NCBI RefSeq assembly: GCF_010211745.1
Contig: NZ_PDWQ01000006.1
Span: forward strand, 62,001 to 126,000
Origin: Pseudoxanthomonas kalamensis DSM 18571
GTDB lineage: Bacteria; Pseudomonadota; Gammaproteobacteria; Xanthomonadales; Xanthomonadaceae
Direction of reading: 5' to 3'
DNA: 64,000 bases
Part shown: positions 10,859-22,959 of the stretch, in pieces
Layout: each line of letters starts with the position of its first letter
Position numbering within the stretch: position 1 is the first letter of the stretch
Position numbers and translations under genes: made by a program
Notes under the pieces: generated by a model
Databases searched by the model: none
The model's input: the letters and a program-made list of their open reading frames with translations, nothing else
What the model was told of the DNA's origin: nothing

Positions 10859-12106
10859 TCAGTCGGCCTGGCGACGCAGGAACGCCGGAATGTCCAGGTA
10901 ATCACCCGGCAGTTCGGCGTGGCCCGCGTCCGGGGCGGGAGCCGCGGCGGAGGCCGCCGCCGTCTCGACGCCACCACGGCGCAGGCCGAGGCCGCCGACC
11001 GCATTGGCGATCGGATCGGCCGGGGCCACGTCGTCGATCGGCAGGCCGGTGGTGGCGTCACGAACCAGCTTGATCGGCGCACGCATCGGCTCGCGGAAGC
11101 CGCCGGACAGATCGCCACGATCGCGGACCGGCTGGCGGGCGACGGCGCGGTTCAGGCCGGTGGCGACCACGGTCACTCGCACCTCGTCCTTCATTTCCGG
11201 ATCAAGCACGGTGCCGACCACCACGGTGGCGTCCTCGGAGGCGAAGCCCTCGACCGTGCGGCCGACCTCGTCGAACTCGGCCATGGTGAAGTCCGGGCCG
11301 GCAGTGATGTTGACCAGGATGCCGTTGGCGCCGGACAGGTTGACATCGTCCAGCAGCGGGTTCTGGATCGCCGATTCGGCGGCGGCCTGGGCCCGGTCGT
11401 CGCCCTTGGCATGGCCGGTACCCATCATCGCCAGACCCATTTCGGACATGACGGTGCGCACGTCGGCGAAGTCGACGTTGATCAGGCCCGGACGCACGAT
11501 CAGGTCGGCGATGCCCTGCACCGCGCCCAGCAGCACGTCGTTGGCGGCGCGGAAGGCCTGGATCATGGTCGCGTTGCGGCCCAGCACGGTGATCAGCTTC
11601 TCGTTGGGAATGGTGATCAGCGAGTCGCAGTGGTGGCTCAGTTCCTCGATGCCCTTCAGCGCCACCTGCATGCGGCGGCGGCCTTCGAACGGGAACGGCT
11701 TGGTCACCACGGCCACGGTCAGGATGCCCATCTCCTTGGCCACCTGCGCCACTACCGGTGCGGCGCCGGTGCCGGTGCCGCCGCCCATGCCGGCGGTGAT
11801 GAAGACCATGTCGGCGCCGTCCAGCGCCTCGATGATGCGCTCGCGGTCTTCCAGCGCGGCCTGGCGGCCGACTTCCGGATTGGCGCCGGCGCCCAGTCCC
11901 TTGGTGACGTTGCTGCCAAGCTGCAGCTGCAGCTTGGCGCCGCAGTTCTTGATCGCCTGCGCGTCGGTATTGGCGGTGATGAATTCCACACCGTCGACGC
12001 TGCTGTTGACCATGTGCGCGACCGCGTTGCCGCCGCCGCCGCCGACGCCGACCACCTTGATCACCGCGTTCGGTGCCATCTTCTCGACCAATTCGAAATG
12101 TGCCAT
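10859..12106 (-). CDS. ftsZ: Cell division GTPase FtsZ
   Basis: Tubulin-like GTPase (415 residues) forming the Z-ring. The nucleotide-binding GGGGGNAV is near the N-terminus, the tubulin signature [10 protein letters not shown] follows, and the C-terminal conserved peptide [12 protein letters not shown], bound by FtsA and ZipA, closes the protein. The start ATG at 12106 has AGAGGAC about 6 bases upstream; a longer open frame upstream is not part of the gene. It is the last gene of the dcw cluster, separated from ftsA by a 143-base gap that may hold extra promoters. Confidence 0.98.
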   Translation of the reverse strand: MAHFELVEKMAPNAVIKVVGVGGGGGNAVAHMVNSSVDGVEFITANTDAQAIKNCGAKLQLQLGSNVTKGLGAGANPEVGRQAALEDRERIIEALDGADMVFITAGMGGGTGTGAAPVVAQVAKEMGILTVAVVTKPFPFEGRRRMQVALKGIEELSHHCDSLITIPNEKLITVLGRNATMIQAFRAANDVLLGAVQGIADLIVRPGLINVDFADVRTVMSEMGLAMMGTGHAKGDDRAQAAAESAIQNPLLDDVNLSGANGILVNITAGPDFTMAEFDEVGRTVEGFASEDATVVVGTVLDPEMKDEVRVTVVATGLNRAVARQPVRDRGDLSGGFREPMRAPIKLVRDATTGLPIDDVAPADPIANAVGGLGLRRGGVETAAASAAAPAPDAGHAELPGDYLDIPAFLRRQAD

Positions 12107-12190
12107 GTCCGTGTCCTCTAGTTTAGTTATGTGTTGTTGCGTGAATCGGTGATGCGGGGTTGCACTGCCTTCGTCTTCGCCTCTTTCTGC

Positions 12191-12229
12191 GAGGAGTGAG
12201 AACATGTCTTGCCTCACTTCTCGCTCCTC
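12191..12229. repeat. Dispersed hairpin repeat (GAGGAGTGAGAA family) between ftsA and ftsZ
   Basis: The 12-mer GAGGAGTGAGAA (12191-12202) pairs with TTCTCGCTCCTC (12218-12229), leaving one wobble position. The identical 12-mer occurs at 37378-37389 in the glyA-nrdR gap, again as the arm of a hairpin. It lies just behind the ftsA stop codon. Confidence 0.6.
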
Positions 12230-12249
12230 TACGCTCACTTCCCGTCCCT

Positions 12250-13485
12250 TCAGAACTCTCCGCTGAACCAGTTCTTGAGCTTCTTGAACACGCTGCCCGC
12301 CTTGCCGGTGGGCAGGGACGGGCGTCGTGGATGTTCGATCTGGCTGCCCATCAGCAGCAGGCCGACGCCGGTGGCATGCACCGGGTTGCCGACCACTTCG
12401 CCCAGACCGCTGACGTGTTGCGGAATGCCGATCCGCACCGGCATCTGCAGCATCTCCTCAGCCAGTTCGACCACGCCTTCCATCTTCGAAGCGCCGCCGG
12501 TCAGCACCATGCCGGCACGGACCAGTTCCTCGAAGCCGGAGCGGCGCAGTTCGGCCTGCACCATTTCGAAGATTTCCTCGTAGCGGCCCTGCACCGCCTG
12601 CGCCAGCGACTGCCGCGGCAGCCGCCGCGGTGGGCGGTCGCCGACGCTGGGCACCTGGATGCTTTCCTCGGCGGTGGCCAGCTGCGCCAGCGCGCAGGCG
12701 TAGCGCACCTTGATCTGCTCGGCTTCCGGCGTGGGCGTGCGCAGCATGTGCGCGATGTCGTTGGTGACGTGATCGCCGGCGATCGGCAACGAGGCGGTGT
12801 GGCAGATTGCGCCCTGCACGAACACCGCCAGGTCGGTGGTGCCCGCACCCATATCGACCAACACCACGCCCAGCTCGCGCTCGTCGCTGGTCAGCACCGC
12901 GACGCTGGAGGCCAGCGAGGACAGGATCAGGTCGTCGATCTGCAGGCCGCAACGCTGCACGCACTTGCTGACGTTCTGCGCCGCCGACTGCGCGCAGGTC
13001 ACCAGGTGCGCGTGCACCTCCAGGCGCACACCGGTCATGCCGACCGGGTTGCGGATGCCTTCCTGCGAGTCGTCCAGCACGTATTCGCGCGGGATCGCGT
13101 GCAGGATGCGCTGGTCGGCCGGAATCGCCACCGCCTTGGCGGCGTCCAGCACCCGGTCCAGGTCGCCCCAGGTGACTTCGCCGTCGCGGATCGGCACGAT
13201 CCCGGGCGAGTTCTTGCACTGCACGTGGTTGCCTGAAATCGAGGCGTAGACCGAGCGGATCTCGCAACCGGCCATCAGCTCGGCCTCCTCGACCGCGCGC
13301 TGGATCGACTGCACGGTCGATTCGATGTCGACCACCACCCCGCGCTTGAGCCCGCGCGATTCGTGGGTGCCGATGCCGATCACCTCGATCGGGTTGCCCG
13401 GCGAATACTCGCCGACCAGCGCGGTGATCTTGGAAGTGCCGATGTCGAGGCCGACGATCAGCGATTTGTCGCCCTTGCGATTCAT
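12250..13485 (-). CDS. ftsA: Cell division protein FtsA
   Basis: Actin-like ATPase (411 residues) tethering FtsZ to the membrane and recruiting late division proteins. The N-terminal phosphate loop VGLDIGTSK and later [13 protein letters not shown] and [10 protein letters not shown] motifs are those of the actin/Hsp70 fold. The C-terminal [11 protein letters not shown] is the amphipathic membrane-targeting helix. The start overlaps the ftsQ stop as ATGA, indicating translational coupling. Confidence 0.97.
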   Translation of the reverse strand: MNRKGDKSLIVGLDIGTSKITALVGEYSPGNPIEVIGIGTHESRGLKRGVVVDIESTVQSIQRAVEEAELMAGCEIRSVYASISGNHVQCKNSPGIVPIRDGEVTWGDLDRVLDAAKAVAIPADQRILHAIPREYVLDDSQEGIRNPVGMTGVRLEVHAHLVTCAQSAAQNVSKCVQRCGLQIDDLILSSLASSVAVLTSDERELGVVLVDMGAGTTDLAVFVQGAICHTASLPIAGDHVTNDIAHMLRTPTPEAEQIKVRYACALAQLATAEESIQVPSVGDRPPRRLPRQSLAQAVQGRYEEIFEMVQAELRRSGFEELVRAGMVLTGGASKMEGVVELAEEMLQMPVRIGIPQHVSGLGEVVGNPVHATGVGLLLMGSQIEHPRRPSLPTGKAGSVFKKLKNWFSGEF

Positions 13486-14228
13486 GTCGTAATGCCAGCA
13501 ATAGAAGAAAAGGAAACGGCCGCGGTCGCGGAGGCCTTGCCCCACTGCAGCGCGAACCCGTTGGTGTAGCGCAGGTCGGCGCGCAGCAACGGCGCCGCGT
13601 GGCGCGACAGCAGCTGCGGCAGCATCCGCGCGAAACGACCGAGCCGCGGACGCGCGTCGGCACGGCCGACCACCACCCGGGTGCCGTTGCTCAACTGCAG
13701 CGACCAGCTGCCGCGGCGGTCCATGCCCAGGGTGTCGACGCCCAGGCCCAGCGCACCGAACATTTGCCGCGCCTCGTTGTACAGCGCGACCACTTCACGG
13801 GTCTGGTTGTCGGGGCCGTCCAGCTGCGGCAACGCATCCACCGCCAGCCCCTCGGGCACCGGGAACAGCCGCCCCTGCTCGGACAGCAGCCGGTCTTCGC
13901 CCCAGCGCGCGAACGGTCGGTGCTCGACGATCCGGATTTCCATCACGTCGGGCCAGCGCTTTCGCACCTCCGCGTGCTCGACCCACGGCAAGGCCTGCAC
14001 GGCATCCTGGGCATCGCGCAGGCGCACGGCGAAGAAACCGCGCTGCGCATACGGCTGCACCACCTGGCGCAACTGCGCCGCATCGACGCGCTGCAACTCG
14101 CCATGCACGCGCAAACGGGTCAGCGGCCAGCGATCGGAGCCGATCCAGCCGTTGAACACGGCCACCACCGGCAGCACGACCAAGGCCAGGGCCAGCAGCC
14201 AGGCGGCGATGCGCAGGATCGCGTTCAT
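13482..14228 (-). CDS. ftsQ: Cell division protein FtsQ
   Basis: Bitopic inner-membrane divisome protein (248 residues) that holds FtsL/FtsB. The N-terminal helix is about residues 5-26, followed by a POTRA domain beginning near [11 protein letters not shown] and the FtsQ beta domain. Its start overlaps the ddl stop as ATGA and its stop overlaps ftsA. Confidence 0.95.
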   Translation of the reverse strand: MNAILRIAAWLLALALVVLPVVAVFNGWIGSDRWPLTRLRVHGELQRVDAAQLRQVVQPYAQRGFFAVRLRDAQDAVQALPWVEHAEVRKRWPDVMEIRIVEHRPFARWGEDRLLSEQGRLFPVPEGLAVDALPQLDGPDNQTREVVALYNEARQMFGALGLGVDTLGMDRRGSWSLQLSNGTRVVVGRADARPRLGRFARMLPQLLSRHAAPLLRADLRYTNGFALQWGKASATAAVSFSSIAGITT

Positions 14229-15184
14229 CGCGTCGCCACCTCCGCCACGGTCTGCTCGAGGATGCGCCAGCACAACTCTTCGAAATCGACGCCCAGCTCG
14301 CGCGCCGCCTTCGGCACCAGCGAATGGCTGGTCATGCCGGGCGCGGTGTTGACCTCCATCAGCATCAGCCGGCCGTCGGCATGACGCATGATGTCGACCC
14401 GGCCCCAGCCGCCACAGCCGGCGGCGCGAAAACCCTGCAACGCCAGTTCGCGGATCGCCTGTTCCTCTTCGCCTTCAAGGCCCGGGCACAGATACTGGGT
14501 GTCTTCGGCCACGTATTTGGCGTGGTAGTCATACCAGTCGCCGGCCGGCACGATGCGGATCGACGGCAACGCCACCTCGCCGAGCACGCCGACAGTGAAT
14601 TCGCCGCCACTCAGCATCTGTTCGGCCAGCAGTTCGCCACGATAGTCGGCGGCGAATTCCACCGCCGGCGCCAGGTCCGCGGCCGTGGCGATGCGGAACA
14701 CGCCGACGCTGGACCCTTCGGCCGACGGTTTGACGAACACCGGCAGGCCCAGTTCGCGCACCGCCATGGCCAGGTCGCCGCCGGGCGGGATGCGCACGAA
14801 GGCCGCGGTCGGCAACCCGGCCGCAACCCACACCTGCTTGGTGCGGATCTTGTCCATCGTCAGCGCCGAACCGAGCACGTCCGGCCCGGTGTACGGCACG
14901 CCCAGCGCCTCCAGCATGCCCTGCACCACGCCATTCTCGCCGGCGCCGCCGTGCAGGATGTTGAAGACGCGTTCGAAATGCTTTTCCTGCAGTTCGCGTA
15001 CCAGGTTCGGCACGCCGTCCACCGCCTGCGCGTCGACGCCGCGTGCGCGCAGTGCCGCCAGCACGTTGCGGCCGGAATCCAGCGACACTTCGCGCTCGCT
15101 CGATTCGCCACCCATCAGCACGGCGACGCGGCCGAAGCGGGCCGGGTCGGCGATGCGCAGCGGCGGCAGCGACGGCTGGCTCAT
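14225..15184 (-). CDS. ddl: D-alanine--D-alanine ligase
   Basis: ATP-grasp ligase (319 residues) making D-Ala-D-Ala for the peptidoglycan stem peptide. Visible are [14 protein letters not shown] near the N-terminus, [12 protein letters not shown], the ATP-grasp loop [11 protein letters not shown] and the metal-binding [10 protein letters not shown] near the C-terminus. The start at 15184 overlaps the murC stop as ATGA. Confidence 0.97.
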   Translation of the reverse strand: MSQPSLPPLRIADPARFGRVAVLMGGESSEREVSLDSGRNVLAALRARGVDAQAVDGVPNLVRELQEKHFERVFNILHGGAGENGVVQGMLEALGVPYTGPDVLGSALTMDKIRTKQVWVAAGLPTAAFVRIPPGGDLAMAVRELGLPVFVKPSAEGSSVGVFRIATAADLAPAVEFAADYRGELLAEQMLSGGEFTVGVLGEVALPSIRIVPAGDWYDYHAKYVAEDTQYLCPGLEGEEEQAIRELALQGFRAAGCGGWGRVDIMRHADGRLMLMEVNTAPGMTSHSLVPKAARELGVDFEELCWRILEQTVAEVATR

Positions 15185-16626
15185 TCGCGCCCCCCGAAAC
15201 CGTTGGCCGCCAGTTGCTGGGCGACGTGGCCGATGTCGCCGGCGCCCATCAGCAGCAGCAAGTCGCCGTCGCGCAGCACGTCGGGCAGCACGCCGACCAG
15301 ATCGCCCACCTGCCCGACCACCACCGGTTCGTTGCGCCCGCGCGCACGGATCGCCCGCGCCAGCGAACGCGCGTCGGCGCCGGCGATCGGCGCCTCGCCG
15401 GCCGGATAGACTTCGCTGAGTACCAGCGCATCGACATCGGACAGCACCGCGGCGAAGGCGTCGAACTGGTCGCGGGTACGGCTGTAGCGGTGCGGCTGGA
15501 ACGCCACCACCAGCCGCCGCTCCGGCCAGCCGCCACGGGCCGCGTCGAACACCGCGGCCAGCTCGCGCGGATGATGACCGTAGTCGTCGACCAGGCGCAC
15601 CCGCGCACCGGTCGGCGTCATCACCTCGCCGAGATCGTTGAAGCGACGGCCGACGCCGGCGAAACCGCTCAGCGCGCGCGCGATGGCCTCCGGCGCCACC
15701 CCCAGCTGCCAGCCGATCGCGGCGGCGGCCAGCGCGTTCTGCACGTTGTGCCGGCCGGGCAGGGCCAGGCCGACCTCGAGGCTGGTGTCTTCCGGCAGGC
15801 GCAGGGTGAAGCGCATGCGCGCGCCATCCTGACTGACGTCCTCGGCGCGCACATCGGCATGGGCGGCGAAGCCGTAGCTCATCACGTGGCGCGGCGTATC
15901 CGTTGCCAGCGCCGCCACTTCGGCATCGTCCACGCACAGCACCGCCAGCCCGTAGAACGGCAGCCGTTGCAGGAATTCGGCGAACGCCGCCTGCACCCGG
16001 GCGAAATCGTTGCCGTAGTTCTCTAAATGATCGGCATCGATGTTGGTGATCACCGCCATCAGCGGATTCAGACGCAGGAAGCTGCCGTCGCTCTCGTCGG
16101 CCTCGGCCACCAGCCACTGGCCGCCACCAAGCTTGGCGTTGGCGCCGGCGGCCAGCAGCTGGCCGCCGATCACGAAGGTCGGGTCCAATCCGCCTTCGCT
16201 GAGCACCGCGGCGATCAGGCTGGTGGTGGTGGTCTTGCCGTGGGTGCCGGCTACCGCGATGCCGCGGCGGAAGCGCATCAATTCGGCCAGCATCGCCGCG
16301 CGCGGCACGATCGGGATGCGCTGGCTGCGCGCTTCCATCAGTTCCGGGTTGTCGGACTTGATCGCGCTGGACACCACCACGCAGTCGGTACCGAGCACGT
16401 TGGCGGCGTTGTGGCCGCGCATCACCCGCGCGCCGAGTGCGGTCAAGCGGCGGGTGGCCGCGTTGTCGGCCATGTCCGAGCCGGACACTTCGTAGCCGAG
16501 CGTGCACAGCACTTCGGCAATGCCGCTCATGCCGGAACCGCCGATGCCGACGAAATGCACGCGACGGAACGCTTCGGCCAGGTCACCGGTATGTTGCAGA
16601 CGGCGCTCGCGCGCGGCGGAAATCAT
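15181..16626 (-). CDS. murC: UDP-N-acetylmuramate--L-alanine ligase
   Basis: Mur ligase (481 residues) adding the first amino acid to UDP-MurNAc. [10 protein letters not shown] near residue 26 binds the UDP part, and the ATP loop GTHGKTT is at 127-133. It overlaps murG upstream and ddl downstream by 4 bases each. Confidence 0.97.
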   Translation of the reverse strand: MISAARERRLQHTGDLAEAFRRVHFVGIGGSGMSGIAEVLCTLGYEVSGSDMADNAATRRLTALGARVMRGHNAANVLGTDCVVVSSAIKSDNPELMEARSQRIPIVPRAAMLAELMRFRRGIAVAGTHGKTTTTSLIAAVLSEGGLDPTFVIGGQLLAAGANAKLGGGQWLVAEADESDGSFLRLNPLMAVITNIDADHLENYGNDFARVQAAFAEFLQRLPFYGLAVLCVDDAEVAALATDTPRHVMSYGFAAHADVRAEDVSQDGARMRFTLRLPEDTSLEVGLALPGRHNVQNALAAAAIGWQLGVAPEAIARALSGFAGVGRRFNDLGEVMTPTGARVRLVDDYGHHPRELAAVFDAARGGWPERRLVVAFQPHRYSRTRDQFDAFAAVLSDVDALVLSEVYPAGEAPIAGADARSLARAIRARGRNEPVVVGQVGDLVGVLPDVLRDGDLLLLMGAGDIGHVAQQLAANGFGGRE

Positions 16627-17738
16627 GCCGCTTCCTCCAAGATGATGTCAGCGATGCGCTCGGCGGCATCGGTGCGGGCCAGCCGGCGCGCGGCGTCGGC
16701 CATGGCCAGGCGCCGCGCCGGATCGGACAGCAGCTCGGCAAGCGCGGCCTGCAGGTTCGTTTCGAAGCGCTCGTCCTGCTTCAGCAGGATCGCGGCGCCG
16801 TGTTCGGCCAGGTATTCGGCGTTGCGGGTCTGGTGGTCGTCGACCGCGGTCGGCAACGGCACCAGCACACTGCCGACACCGGCCGCGCACAACTCCGCCA
16901 GGGTCGAGGCGCCGGCGCGGCACACCACCAGGTCGGCCCAGGCGTAGGCCGCGGCCATGTCGGCGATGAAGGCTTCCACGCCGGCCGGCACGCCGGCCTC
17001 GGCATAGGCGCGAACGGCTTCGTCGCGCAGTTTCTCGCCGCACTGGTGGCGCACTTCGATGACGTGATCGCCGAACGACGACAGCACCTTCGGCAGCGCA
17101 AGGTTCAGCGCGCGCGCGCCCTGACTGCCACCCAGCACCAGCAGGCGCAGTGCGCCGTCGCGATTGGTCAGGCGTGCGGACGGCGCGGCGACGGCGGCGA
17201 TTTCCCCGCGCACCGGATTGCCGACCGCTTCCTCCTTGCCGGGGAAAGCGCCGGGAAAACCGCTCATCACTCGCCGCGCGAAGCGGACCAGCACCCGGTT
17301 GGTGAATCCGGGTGCGCGGTTCTGCTCGTGCACCAGCAACGGACGACGCTGCAGGGCCGCGGCCATGCCGCCGGGACCGGCGGCGAAACCGCCGAAGCTG
17401 ACCACCGCGCGCGGATCGCGCCGGCGCAGCACCTTGCCCGCGGCAACCACCGCGCGCAGCACGCGCCATGGCGCGCCGAGCAGGGCCAGCTTGCCCTTGC
17501 CGCGCAGACCGCTGATGGCGATGGTGTCCAGTTCGATGCCCTGCTGCGGCACCAGCCGGGTTTCCATTGCCGCCTCGGCCCCGAGCCAGGTCACCGGCAC
17601 ACCGCGCGCACGCAACGCGCGCGCCACCGCCAGCGCCGGGAAGATATGCCCGCCGGTGCCGCCGGCAAGGATCATCACCGGCGCATCCTCGCGGGCGCCG
17701 ATGCGGACGACGTTGTCGTGGCTGGCCACTTCGTTCAC
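16623..17738 (-). CDS. murG: UDP-GlcNAc:undecaprenyl-PP-MurNAc-pentapeptide GlcNAc transferase MurG
   Basis: Peripheral inner-membrane glycosyltransferase (371 residues) turning lipid I into lipid II. The family signatures [17 protein letters not shown] near the N-terminus and [12 protein letters not shown] in the middle are intact. The start is GTG at 17738, overlapping the ftsW stop as GTGA. Confidence 0.96.
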   Translation of the reverse strand: MNEVASHDNVVRIGAREDAPVMILAGGTGGHIFPALAVARALRARGVPVTWLGAEAAMETRLVPQQGIELDTIAISGLRGKGKLALLGAPWRVLRAVVAAGKVLRRRDPRAVVSFGGFAAGPGGMAAALQRRPLLVHEQNRAPGFTNRVLVRFARRVMSGFPGAFPGKEEAVGNPVRGEIAAVAAPSARLTNRDGALRLLVLGGSQGARALNLALPKVLSSFGDHVIEVRHQCGEKLRDEAVRAYAEAGVPAGVEAFIADMAAAYAWADLVVCRAGASTLAELCAAGVGSVLVPLPTAVDDHQTRNAEYLAEHGAAILLKQDERFETNLQAALAELLSDPARRLAMADAARRLARTDAAERIADIILEEAA

Positions 17739-19003
17739 AGGATCCTCTCGAAGGTCGGCTCGATCCGCGGCTTCAGCCGGCTGGTACTGCGCGGAGCGGG
17801 TGACGGCTGCGCCAGCTCCGGCGCGTCATCGCGATTGGCAGGCACGTCGCCGCGGTACAGCGCGACCTGCTTCTCGGCGCGGGTCAGCTCGTAGGACACG
17901 CGCAGCAGCAAGCCGATCGCCGCGCAGGTCATCATCACGCTGGAGCCGCCGGAGGAAATCAGCGGCAGAGTCAGGCCCTTGGTCGGCAGGATGCCAAGGT
18001 TGACTCCGATCGAGACGAAGGTCTGCATGCCGATCCACAGCGCCACGCCGAAGGCGATGTAGCCGGCGAAGTGGCGGCGCATCTCCACGCAGCGATAGCC
18101 CAGCCACAACGCGCGACCGACCAGCAGCGCGTACAGCCCGATCACCAGGCACACGCCGACGAAACCCAGCTCCTCGGCGATCACCGAGAAGATGAAATCG
18201 GTATGCACTTCCGGCAGGTAGTTCAGCTTCTGCACCGAACTGCCGAGGCCGACACCGAACCATTCGCCGCGACCGATCGCCATCAGCGCGTTGCTCAGCT
18301 GGTAGCCCGAGCCCTGCTGATCCGCCCACGGATTGAGGAAGGAGGTGAAACGGCGCACCCGGTACGGCTCGATGATCACCAGCGCGATCATGCCCGGCAG
18401 CAGCAGCAAAATCGGCAGGATCATGCGCTTGATCTGCGCCCCGCCCAGCACCAGCATGCCGACGGTGACGGCCAGCAGCAGGCTCGACGAGCCGAAATCC
18501 GGCTGCAACAGCAGCAGCAGCACCAGCACCCCGACCGCGTACACCGGCTTCAGCATCGCCGGCCAGGTCGCGTTGACCTCGTCGCGAAAACGCACCAGAT
18601 AGCTGGCGAGCCAGACGATGTACAGCACCTTGACCGCCTCGACCACCTGGAAGCGCGACACGCCAAGGTTGATCCAGCGCCGCGCGCCGTTGACCACCAC
18701 GCCCAGCCCCGGCACGAACACCAGCGCCAGCAGCACGAAGCAGGCCAGCAGCAGCAACTGGTTGTACTTCTCCACCTGCTTCAGCTCGATCCGCATCGCC
18801 GTCCAGGCCATGACGATGCCCATGCCGAGGAACACCACGTGCCGCTTCAGGTAGTGGAATGGGTCGCTCTCCAGCGCGATCGAGCTGGAGGCCACCATCA
18901 CCACGCCGAGCGCGGCCAGCGCCAGCGCGGCGCCGAGCAGCCACGGGTCGTAGCGGCCGCTGATCGCCTCGAGTCGGGTAGCCTGGCGCAGATGGTCGTT
19001 CAT
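17735..19003 (-). CDS. ftsW: Septal peptidoglycan glycosyltransferase FtsW (SEDS family)
   Basis: Polytopic SEDS protein (422 residues) that polymerises lipid II at the septum with FtsI. The start MNDHLRQAT follows the mraY stop as TGATG. The conserved [16 protein letters not shown] and [13 protein letters not shown] segments are visible. murD, which lies between mraY and ftsW in E. coli, is absent. Confidence 0.96.
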   Translation of the reverse strand: MNDHLRQATRLEAISGRYDPWLLGAALALAALGVVMVASSSIALESDPFHYLKRHVVFLGMGIVMAWTAMRIELKQVEKYNQLLLLACFVLLALVFVPGLGVVVNGARRWINLGVSRFQVVEAVKVLYIVWLASYLVRFRDEVNATWPAMLKPVYAVGVLVLLLLLQPDFGSSSLLLAVTVGMLVLGGAQIKRMILPILLLLPGMIALVIIEPYRVRRFTSFLNPWADQQGSGYQLSNALMAIGRGEWFGVGLGSSVQKLNYLPEVHTDFIFSVIAEELGFVGVCLVIGLYALLVGRALWLGYRCVEMRRHFAGYIAFGVALWIGMQTFVSIGVNLGILPTKGLTLPLISSGGSSVMMTCAAIGLLLRVSYELTRAEKQVALYRGDVPANRDDAPELAQPSPAPRSTSRLKPRIEPTFERIL

Positions 19004-20088
19004 CAGCGCACCTTCAGCGTGGCCAGGCCGATCAGGACCAGGATCACCGAGATGATCCAGAAGCGCACGATCACCCGCGGCTCCGGCCAGCCTTTCAGCT
19101 CGAAGTGGTGGTGGATCGGCGCCATCCGGAACACGCGCTTGCCGGTCAGCTTGAACGAGGCGACCTGGATCATCACCGACAGTGTTTCGATCACGAACAC
19201 GCCGCCCATCAGCACCAGGATCAGTTCCTGGCGGACGATCACCGCCATCGTGCCCAGCACCGCACCCAGCGCCAGTGCGCCGATGTCGCCCATGAACACC
19301 ATCGCCGGATAGGTGTTGAACCACAGGAAACCCAGACCCGCGCCGGCGATGGCGGCGCAGATGATGATCAGCTCGCCGGCGCCGGGAATGTAGGCGATCT
19401 GCAGGTATTCGGAGAATTTCACGTGGCCGGTCGCATAGGCGAACACGCCCAGTGCGCAGGCGACCAGCACGGTCGGCATGATCGCCAGCCCGTCGAGGCC
19501 GTCGGTCAGATTGACCGCGTTGGAGAAGCCGACGATCCAGAAATAGGCGATGGCGACGAAGCTGATCCCCACCATCGGCAGCGCCACCGCCTTGAACAGC
19601 GGAATGTAGAACGTGGTCGCCGCCGGCACGTCGGCGGTGTAGTACAGGAACACGCCGGCGGCCAGGCCGAAGATCGACTGCAGCAGGTACTTCCAGCGCG
19701 ACTTCAGTCCGTTCGGATCGCGGCGGACGATCTTGATCCAGTCGTCGTACCAGCCGATCGCGCCGAACGCCAGCATCACCGCCAGCACCAGCCACACGTA
19801 GCGGTTGCGCAGGTCGCCCCACAGCAACACCGACAGCAGCACGGTGACCAGGATCAGCGCGCCGCCCATGGTCGGTGTGCCGGCCTTGGAGAAGTGCGAC
19901 TGCGGACCGTCCTGACGAATCGGCTGACCGCCCTTCAACTGGCCCAGACGACGGATCACCGCCGGCCCCAGCCACAGCGACAGGAACAGCGAGGTCAGCG
20001 CGGCCAGGATGCCGCGGAACGACAGGTAGCCGAACAGCCGGAACAGGTCCTCCAGTTGCTGCAGCCAGCGGGCAAGCTCAAGCAGCAT
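19003..20088 (-). CDS. mraY: Phospho-MurNAc-pentapeptide transferase MraY
   Basis: Integral membrane enzyme (361 residues) forming lipid I on undecaprenyl phosphate. The metal-binding [10 protein letters not shown], the [10 protein letters not shown] segment and [10 protein letters not shown] are all intact. Its start lies 11 bases inside murF, and its stop shares a base with the ftsW start. Confidence 0.97.
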   Translation of the reverse strand: MLLELARWLQQLEDLFRLFGYLSFRGILAALTSLFLSLWLGPAVIRRLGQLKGGQPIRQDGPQSHFSKAGTPTMGGALILVTVLLSVLLWGDLRNRYVWLVLAVMLAFGAIGWYDDWIKIVRRDPNGLKSRWKYLLQSIFGLAAGVFLYYTADVPAATTFYIPLFKAVALPMVGISFVAIAYFWIVGFSNAVNLTDGLDGLAIMPTVLVACALGVFAYATGHVKFSEYLQIAYIPGAGELIIICAAIAGAGLGFLWFNTYPAMVFMGDIGALALGAVLGTMAVIVRQELILVLMGGVFVIETLSVMIQVASFKLTGKRVFRMAPIHHHFELKGWPEPRVIVRFWIISVILVLIGLATLKVR

Positions 20089-21475
20089 TCGCGGTCCCCC
20101 GTGTGCCGTCGTTGTCGTTGTCGGCGGCCAGCAATGCCGCGACCACGCGATCCATCGCGCTGCCGCGCGACCCCTTCACCAGCACCCGCAGCGCATCGGC
20201 GCCGTTGGCCGCGGCGATGTCGGCGGCCAGCGCCTCGGCCAGCTGCGCATGGCTGTCGAACACCTGTCCGCCGGCGCCGAACGCCGAGGCGGCCGCTTCG
20301 CTCAACGGGCCCAGCGCATACAGGCGGGCGATGCCGGCGGCCTTCGCGCGGCGTCCGGCTTCGGCATGCAGGCGCTCCCCTTCCGCGCCCAGTTCGCGCA
20401 TGTCGCCCAACACCAACCAGGCCGGGCCGTCGCCGACCGCCAGCGTGTCGATTGCCGCGGCCAACGAACCCGGGTTGGCGTTGTAGCTGTCGTCGATCAG
20501 CACCGCGTGTGGCAGCCGGTGCGCAACCTGCCGCCCCGGCACCGGCTGCGCGGCGGCCAAGCCGGCGACGATCACCGGCAGCGGGATGTCGCAGGCCGTC
20601 GCCAGTGCCGCCGCCGCCAGCGCGTTGAGCACGTTGTGGCGTCCCGGCAGGGCCAGCGCGACCGCGGCATCACCCTGCAGCGTGCGCAGCATGAAACGCG
20701 AACCATTGGTCTGCAGGTCGATGTCGGCGGCGGTGAGGTCGGCGCTGACGTCCAGACCGAAGCGCAGTACCCGGCGTGGCTGCGCACGCGCGGCGAAATA
20801 CTCGCCGAAAGCATCGTCGGCATTGACCACCGCCACCCCGTCCGCAGGCAGCGCGTCATAGATCGCGCCCTTGGTCTCGGCCACGCCCAGCAGGGTGTCC
20901 ATCCGCTCCAGGTGCGCCGGCGCGATGTTGTTGACCAGGGCTACGTCCGGGCGGGCGATGTCAGTCAGGTAGGCGATGTCGCCGGGTTTGCCGGCACCCA
21001 TTTCGTAGAGATAGAACTCGGCATCTTCCGGCGCGTTGATCACCGCCAGCGGCAGGCCGATCTCGTTATTGCGGTTGCCGGGATTGATGCTGGTGGCGCC
21101 AGCGCGCTCGAACACCGCCTGCGCCAGCGTCTTGACGCTGGTCTTGCCGTTGCTGCCGGTGATCGCCACCACCTTGCCGGTACGGTCGCGCTGCAATGCC
21201 GCGGCGATCTTCGCCAGCGCCAGCTGGCTGTCGGCAACCACCACTTGCGGCACCTCGACTTCCACCGCGTGTTCGACCAGCAACGCCGCCGCGCCGCGCA
21301 TCGCCGCGTCGTAGGTGAAATCGTGACCGTCGAAACGTTCACCGCGCAGCGCGACATAGACACTGCCCGGGACCAGACTGCGGGTATCGTTGTTCAGGGC
21401 ATCGACCGCCACGTCCTCGCCATGCAGTTCGCCGTCGGCCCAATGGGCGAGCAGGGACAGGGGCAGGCGTCTCAT
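20078..21475 (-). CDS. murF: UDP-MurNAc-tripeptide--D-Ala-D-Ala ligase
   Basis: Mur ligase (465 residues) completing the pentapeptide precursor. The ATP loop TGSNGKTS is at about 106-113, and the central [15 protein letters not shown] and IDDSYNANP motifs are typical. The 4-base overlap with murE indicates coupled translation. Confidence 0.97.
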   Translation of the reverse strand: MRRLPLSLLAHWADGELHGEDVAVDALNNDTRSLVPGSVYVALRGERFDGHDFTYDAAMRGAAALLVEHAVEVEVPQVVVADSQLALAKIAAALQRDRTGKVVAITGSNGKTSVKTLAQAVFERAGATSINPGNRNNEIGLPLAVINAPEDAEFYLYEMGAGKPGDIAYLTDIARPDVALVNNIAPAHLERMDTLLGVAETKGAIYDALPADGVAVVNADDAFGEYFAARAQPRRVLRFGLDVSADLTAADIDLQTNGSRFMLRTLQGDAAVALALPGRHNVLNALAAAALATACDIPLPVIVAGLAAAQPVPGRQVAHRLPHAVLIDDSYNANPGSLAAAIDTLAVGDGPAWLVLGDMRELGAEGERLHAEAGRRAKAAGIARLYALGPLSEAAASAFGAGGQVFDSHAQLAEALAADIAAANGADALRVLVKGSRGSAMDRVVAALLAADNDNDGTRGTANAA

Positions 21476-22959
21476 GCGCGCACCTCCACCGCCTGCCTTT
21501 GCTCCAACGCCTTGCGCGCCTGCGCGGTGTCATCGAAATCGTGGCGCACCCCACCGATGTCCTGGTAAGGCTCGTGGCCCTTGCCGGCGATCAGCACGAT
21601 GTCGTCAGCACCGGCCTCGCCGACCGCGCGCGCAATCGCCTGCGCGCGGTCGCGCTGCACGGTCACCGCATCCGGTGCGGCGAAGCCGGCCAGGATGTCG
21701 GCGACGATCGCGTCGCCGTCCTCGCGGCGCGGATTGTCGTCGGTGACGATCACCGCATCGGCCAGCCGTTCGGCGATCGCCGCCATCTGTGGACGCTTGC
21801 CGACATCGCGTTCGCCGCCGCAACCGAACACGCAGACGATGCGCCCGTGCGCATGCTCGCGCAGGCTGGACAGCGCCTGCTCCAGCGCATCCGGGGTGTG
21901 CGCGTAGTCGATCACCACCAGCGGCTGCCCCGCCTCGCCGCCGAGGCGGTTCATGCGACCGCGCACCGGTTGCAGGCGCGACAACGTGCGCGCGATGTCG
22001 GCCGCCGGCTCGCTCAGCGCGTGCATCGCACCGGCGACCGCGAGCAGGTTGTCGACGTTGAAGCGCCCGAGCAGCGGCGACTGCACCGGCCAGGCCTCGT
22101 CGCCGATCGTCAGCTCGAAACCGATCCCGGCCGGTTCCAGCCGCAAGCCTTCGGCGCGCAGCGTCGCCTCAGTCTGGCCACGCGAACTGACCCCGATGGC
22201 GCGCACACCCGCCGGCAACCCGGCCAGTAGTTCGCGGCCGAAATCGTCGTCCAGGTTAACCACCCCGGCCTGCAGCTCCGGGGTCGCGAACAGCCTGGCC
22301 TTGGCCGCGCCATACCCGGCCATGTCGCCGTGGTAATCCAGATGGTCACGGGTCAGGTTGGTGAACACCGCCACCTCGAAGCGCACGCCGTCCACCCGCC
22401 CCTGGTCGAGCGCGTGTGAACTGACTTCCATCGCCACGGCTTTGGCACCGGCGTCGCGCAGCTGCGCCAGCAGCGCATGCACCTGCAGCACCAGCGGCGT
22501 GGTGAACCCGGTCGGTTGCACATCGCCATCCAGTCCCACGCCGAGCGTGCCAATGCTGCCGGCGCGCTGGCCGCGCAGGCGCCAGGCCTGGGCCAGCAGC
22601 TGCACGGTCGAGGTCTTGCCGTTGGTGCCGGTGACCCCGACCACCCGCATCTCGCGCGAAGGCCGCGCGTGGAAACGGTCGCCCATCTCTCCCATCCGCG
22701 CACGCAGACCGGGCACGGCGATGGCGTCGGCCGGGGCCGGATATTCGGCCGGCGCCGGCGGTTCGAACAGGATTGCCGCAGCGCCTTGTTCGCGCGCCTG
22801 CTCGGCGAAGGCCAACCCATGGGTGCCGAAACCGGCGATGGCGACGAAGGCGTCGCCCGCCTGCAGCATGCGGCTGTCCTGCACCAGCCCGCGAATCACG
22901 GTACCGCGCGCCACGTCCACGTCCGGCAGCAGGTCGGCCAGCACCATCGAGCGCCTCAT
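21472..22959 (-). CDS. murE: UDP-MurNAc-L-Ala-Glu--meso-diaminopimelate ligase
   Basis: Mur ligase (495 residues) adding the third residue of the stem peptide. The ATP loop GTNGKTS is at 111-117. The DNPR motif ([11 protein letters not shown]) identifies the meso-diaminopimelate type rather than the lysine type. The start ATG at 22959 overlaps the ftsI stop as ATGA. Confidence 0.97.
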   Translation of the reverse strand: MRRSMVLADLLPDVDVARGTVIRGLVQDSRMLQAGDAFVAIAGFGTHGLAFAEQAREQGAAAILFEPPAPAEYPAPADAIAVPGLRARMGEMGDRFHARPSREMRVVGVTGTNGKTSTVQLLAQAWRLRGQRAGSIGTLGVGLDGDVQPTGFTTPLVLQVHALLAQLRDAGAKAVAMEVSSHALDQGRVDGVRFEVAVFTNLTRDHLDYHGDMAGYGAAKARLFATPELQAGVVNLDDDFGRELLAGLPAGVRAIGVSSRGQTEATLRAEGLRLEPAGIGFELTIGDEAWPVQSPLLGRFNVDNLLAVAGAMHALSEPAADIARTLSRLQPVRGRMNRLGGEAGQPLVVIDYAHTPDALEQALSSLREHAHGRIVCVFGCGGERDVGKRPQMAAIAERLADAVIVTDDNPRREDGDAIVADILAGFAAPDAVTVQRDRAQAIARAVGEAGADDIVLIAGKGHEPYQDIGGVRHDFDDTAQARKALEQRQAVEVRA

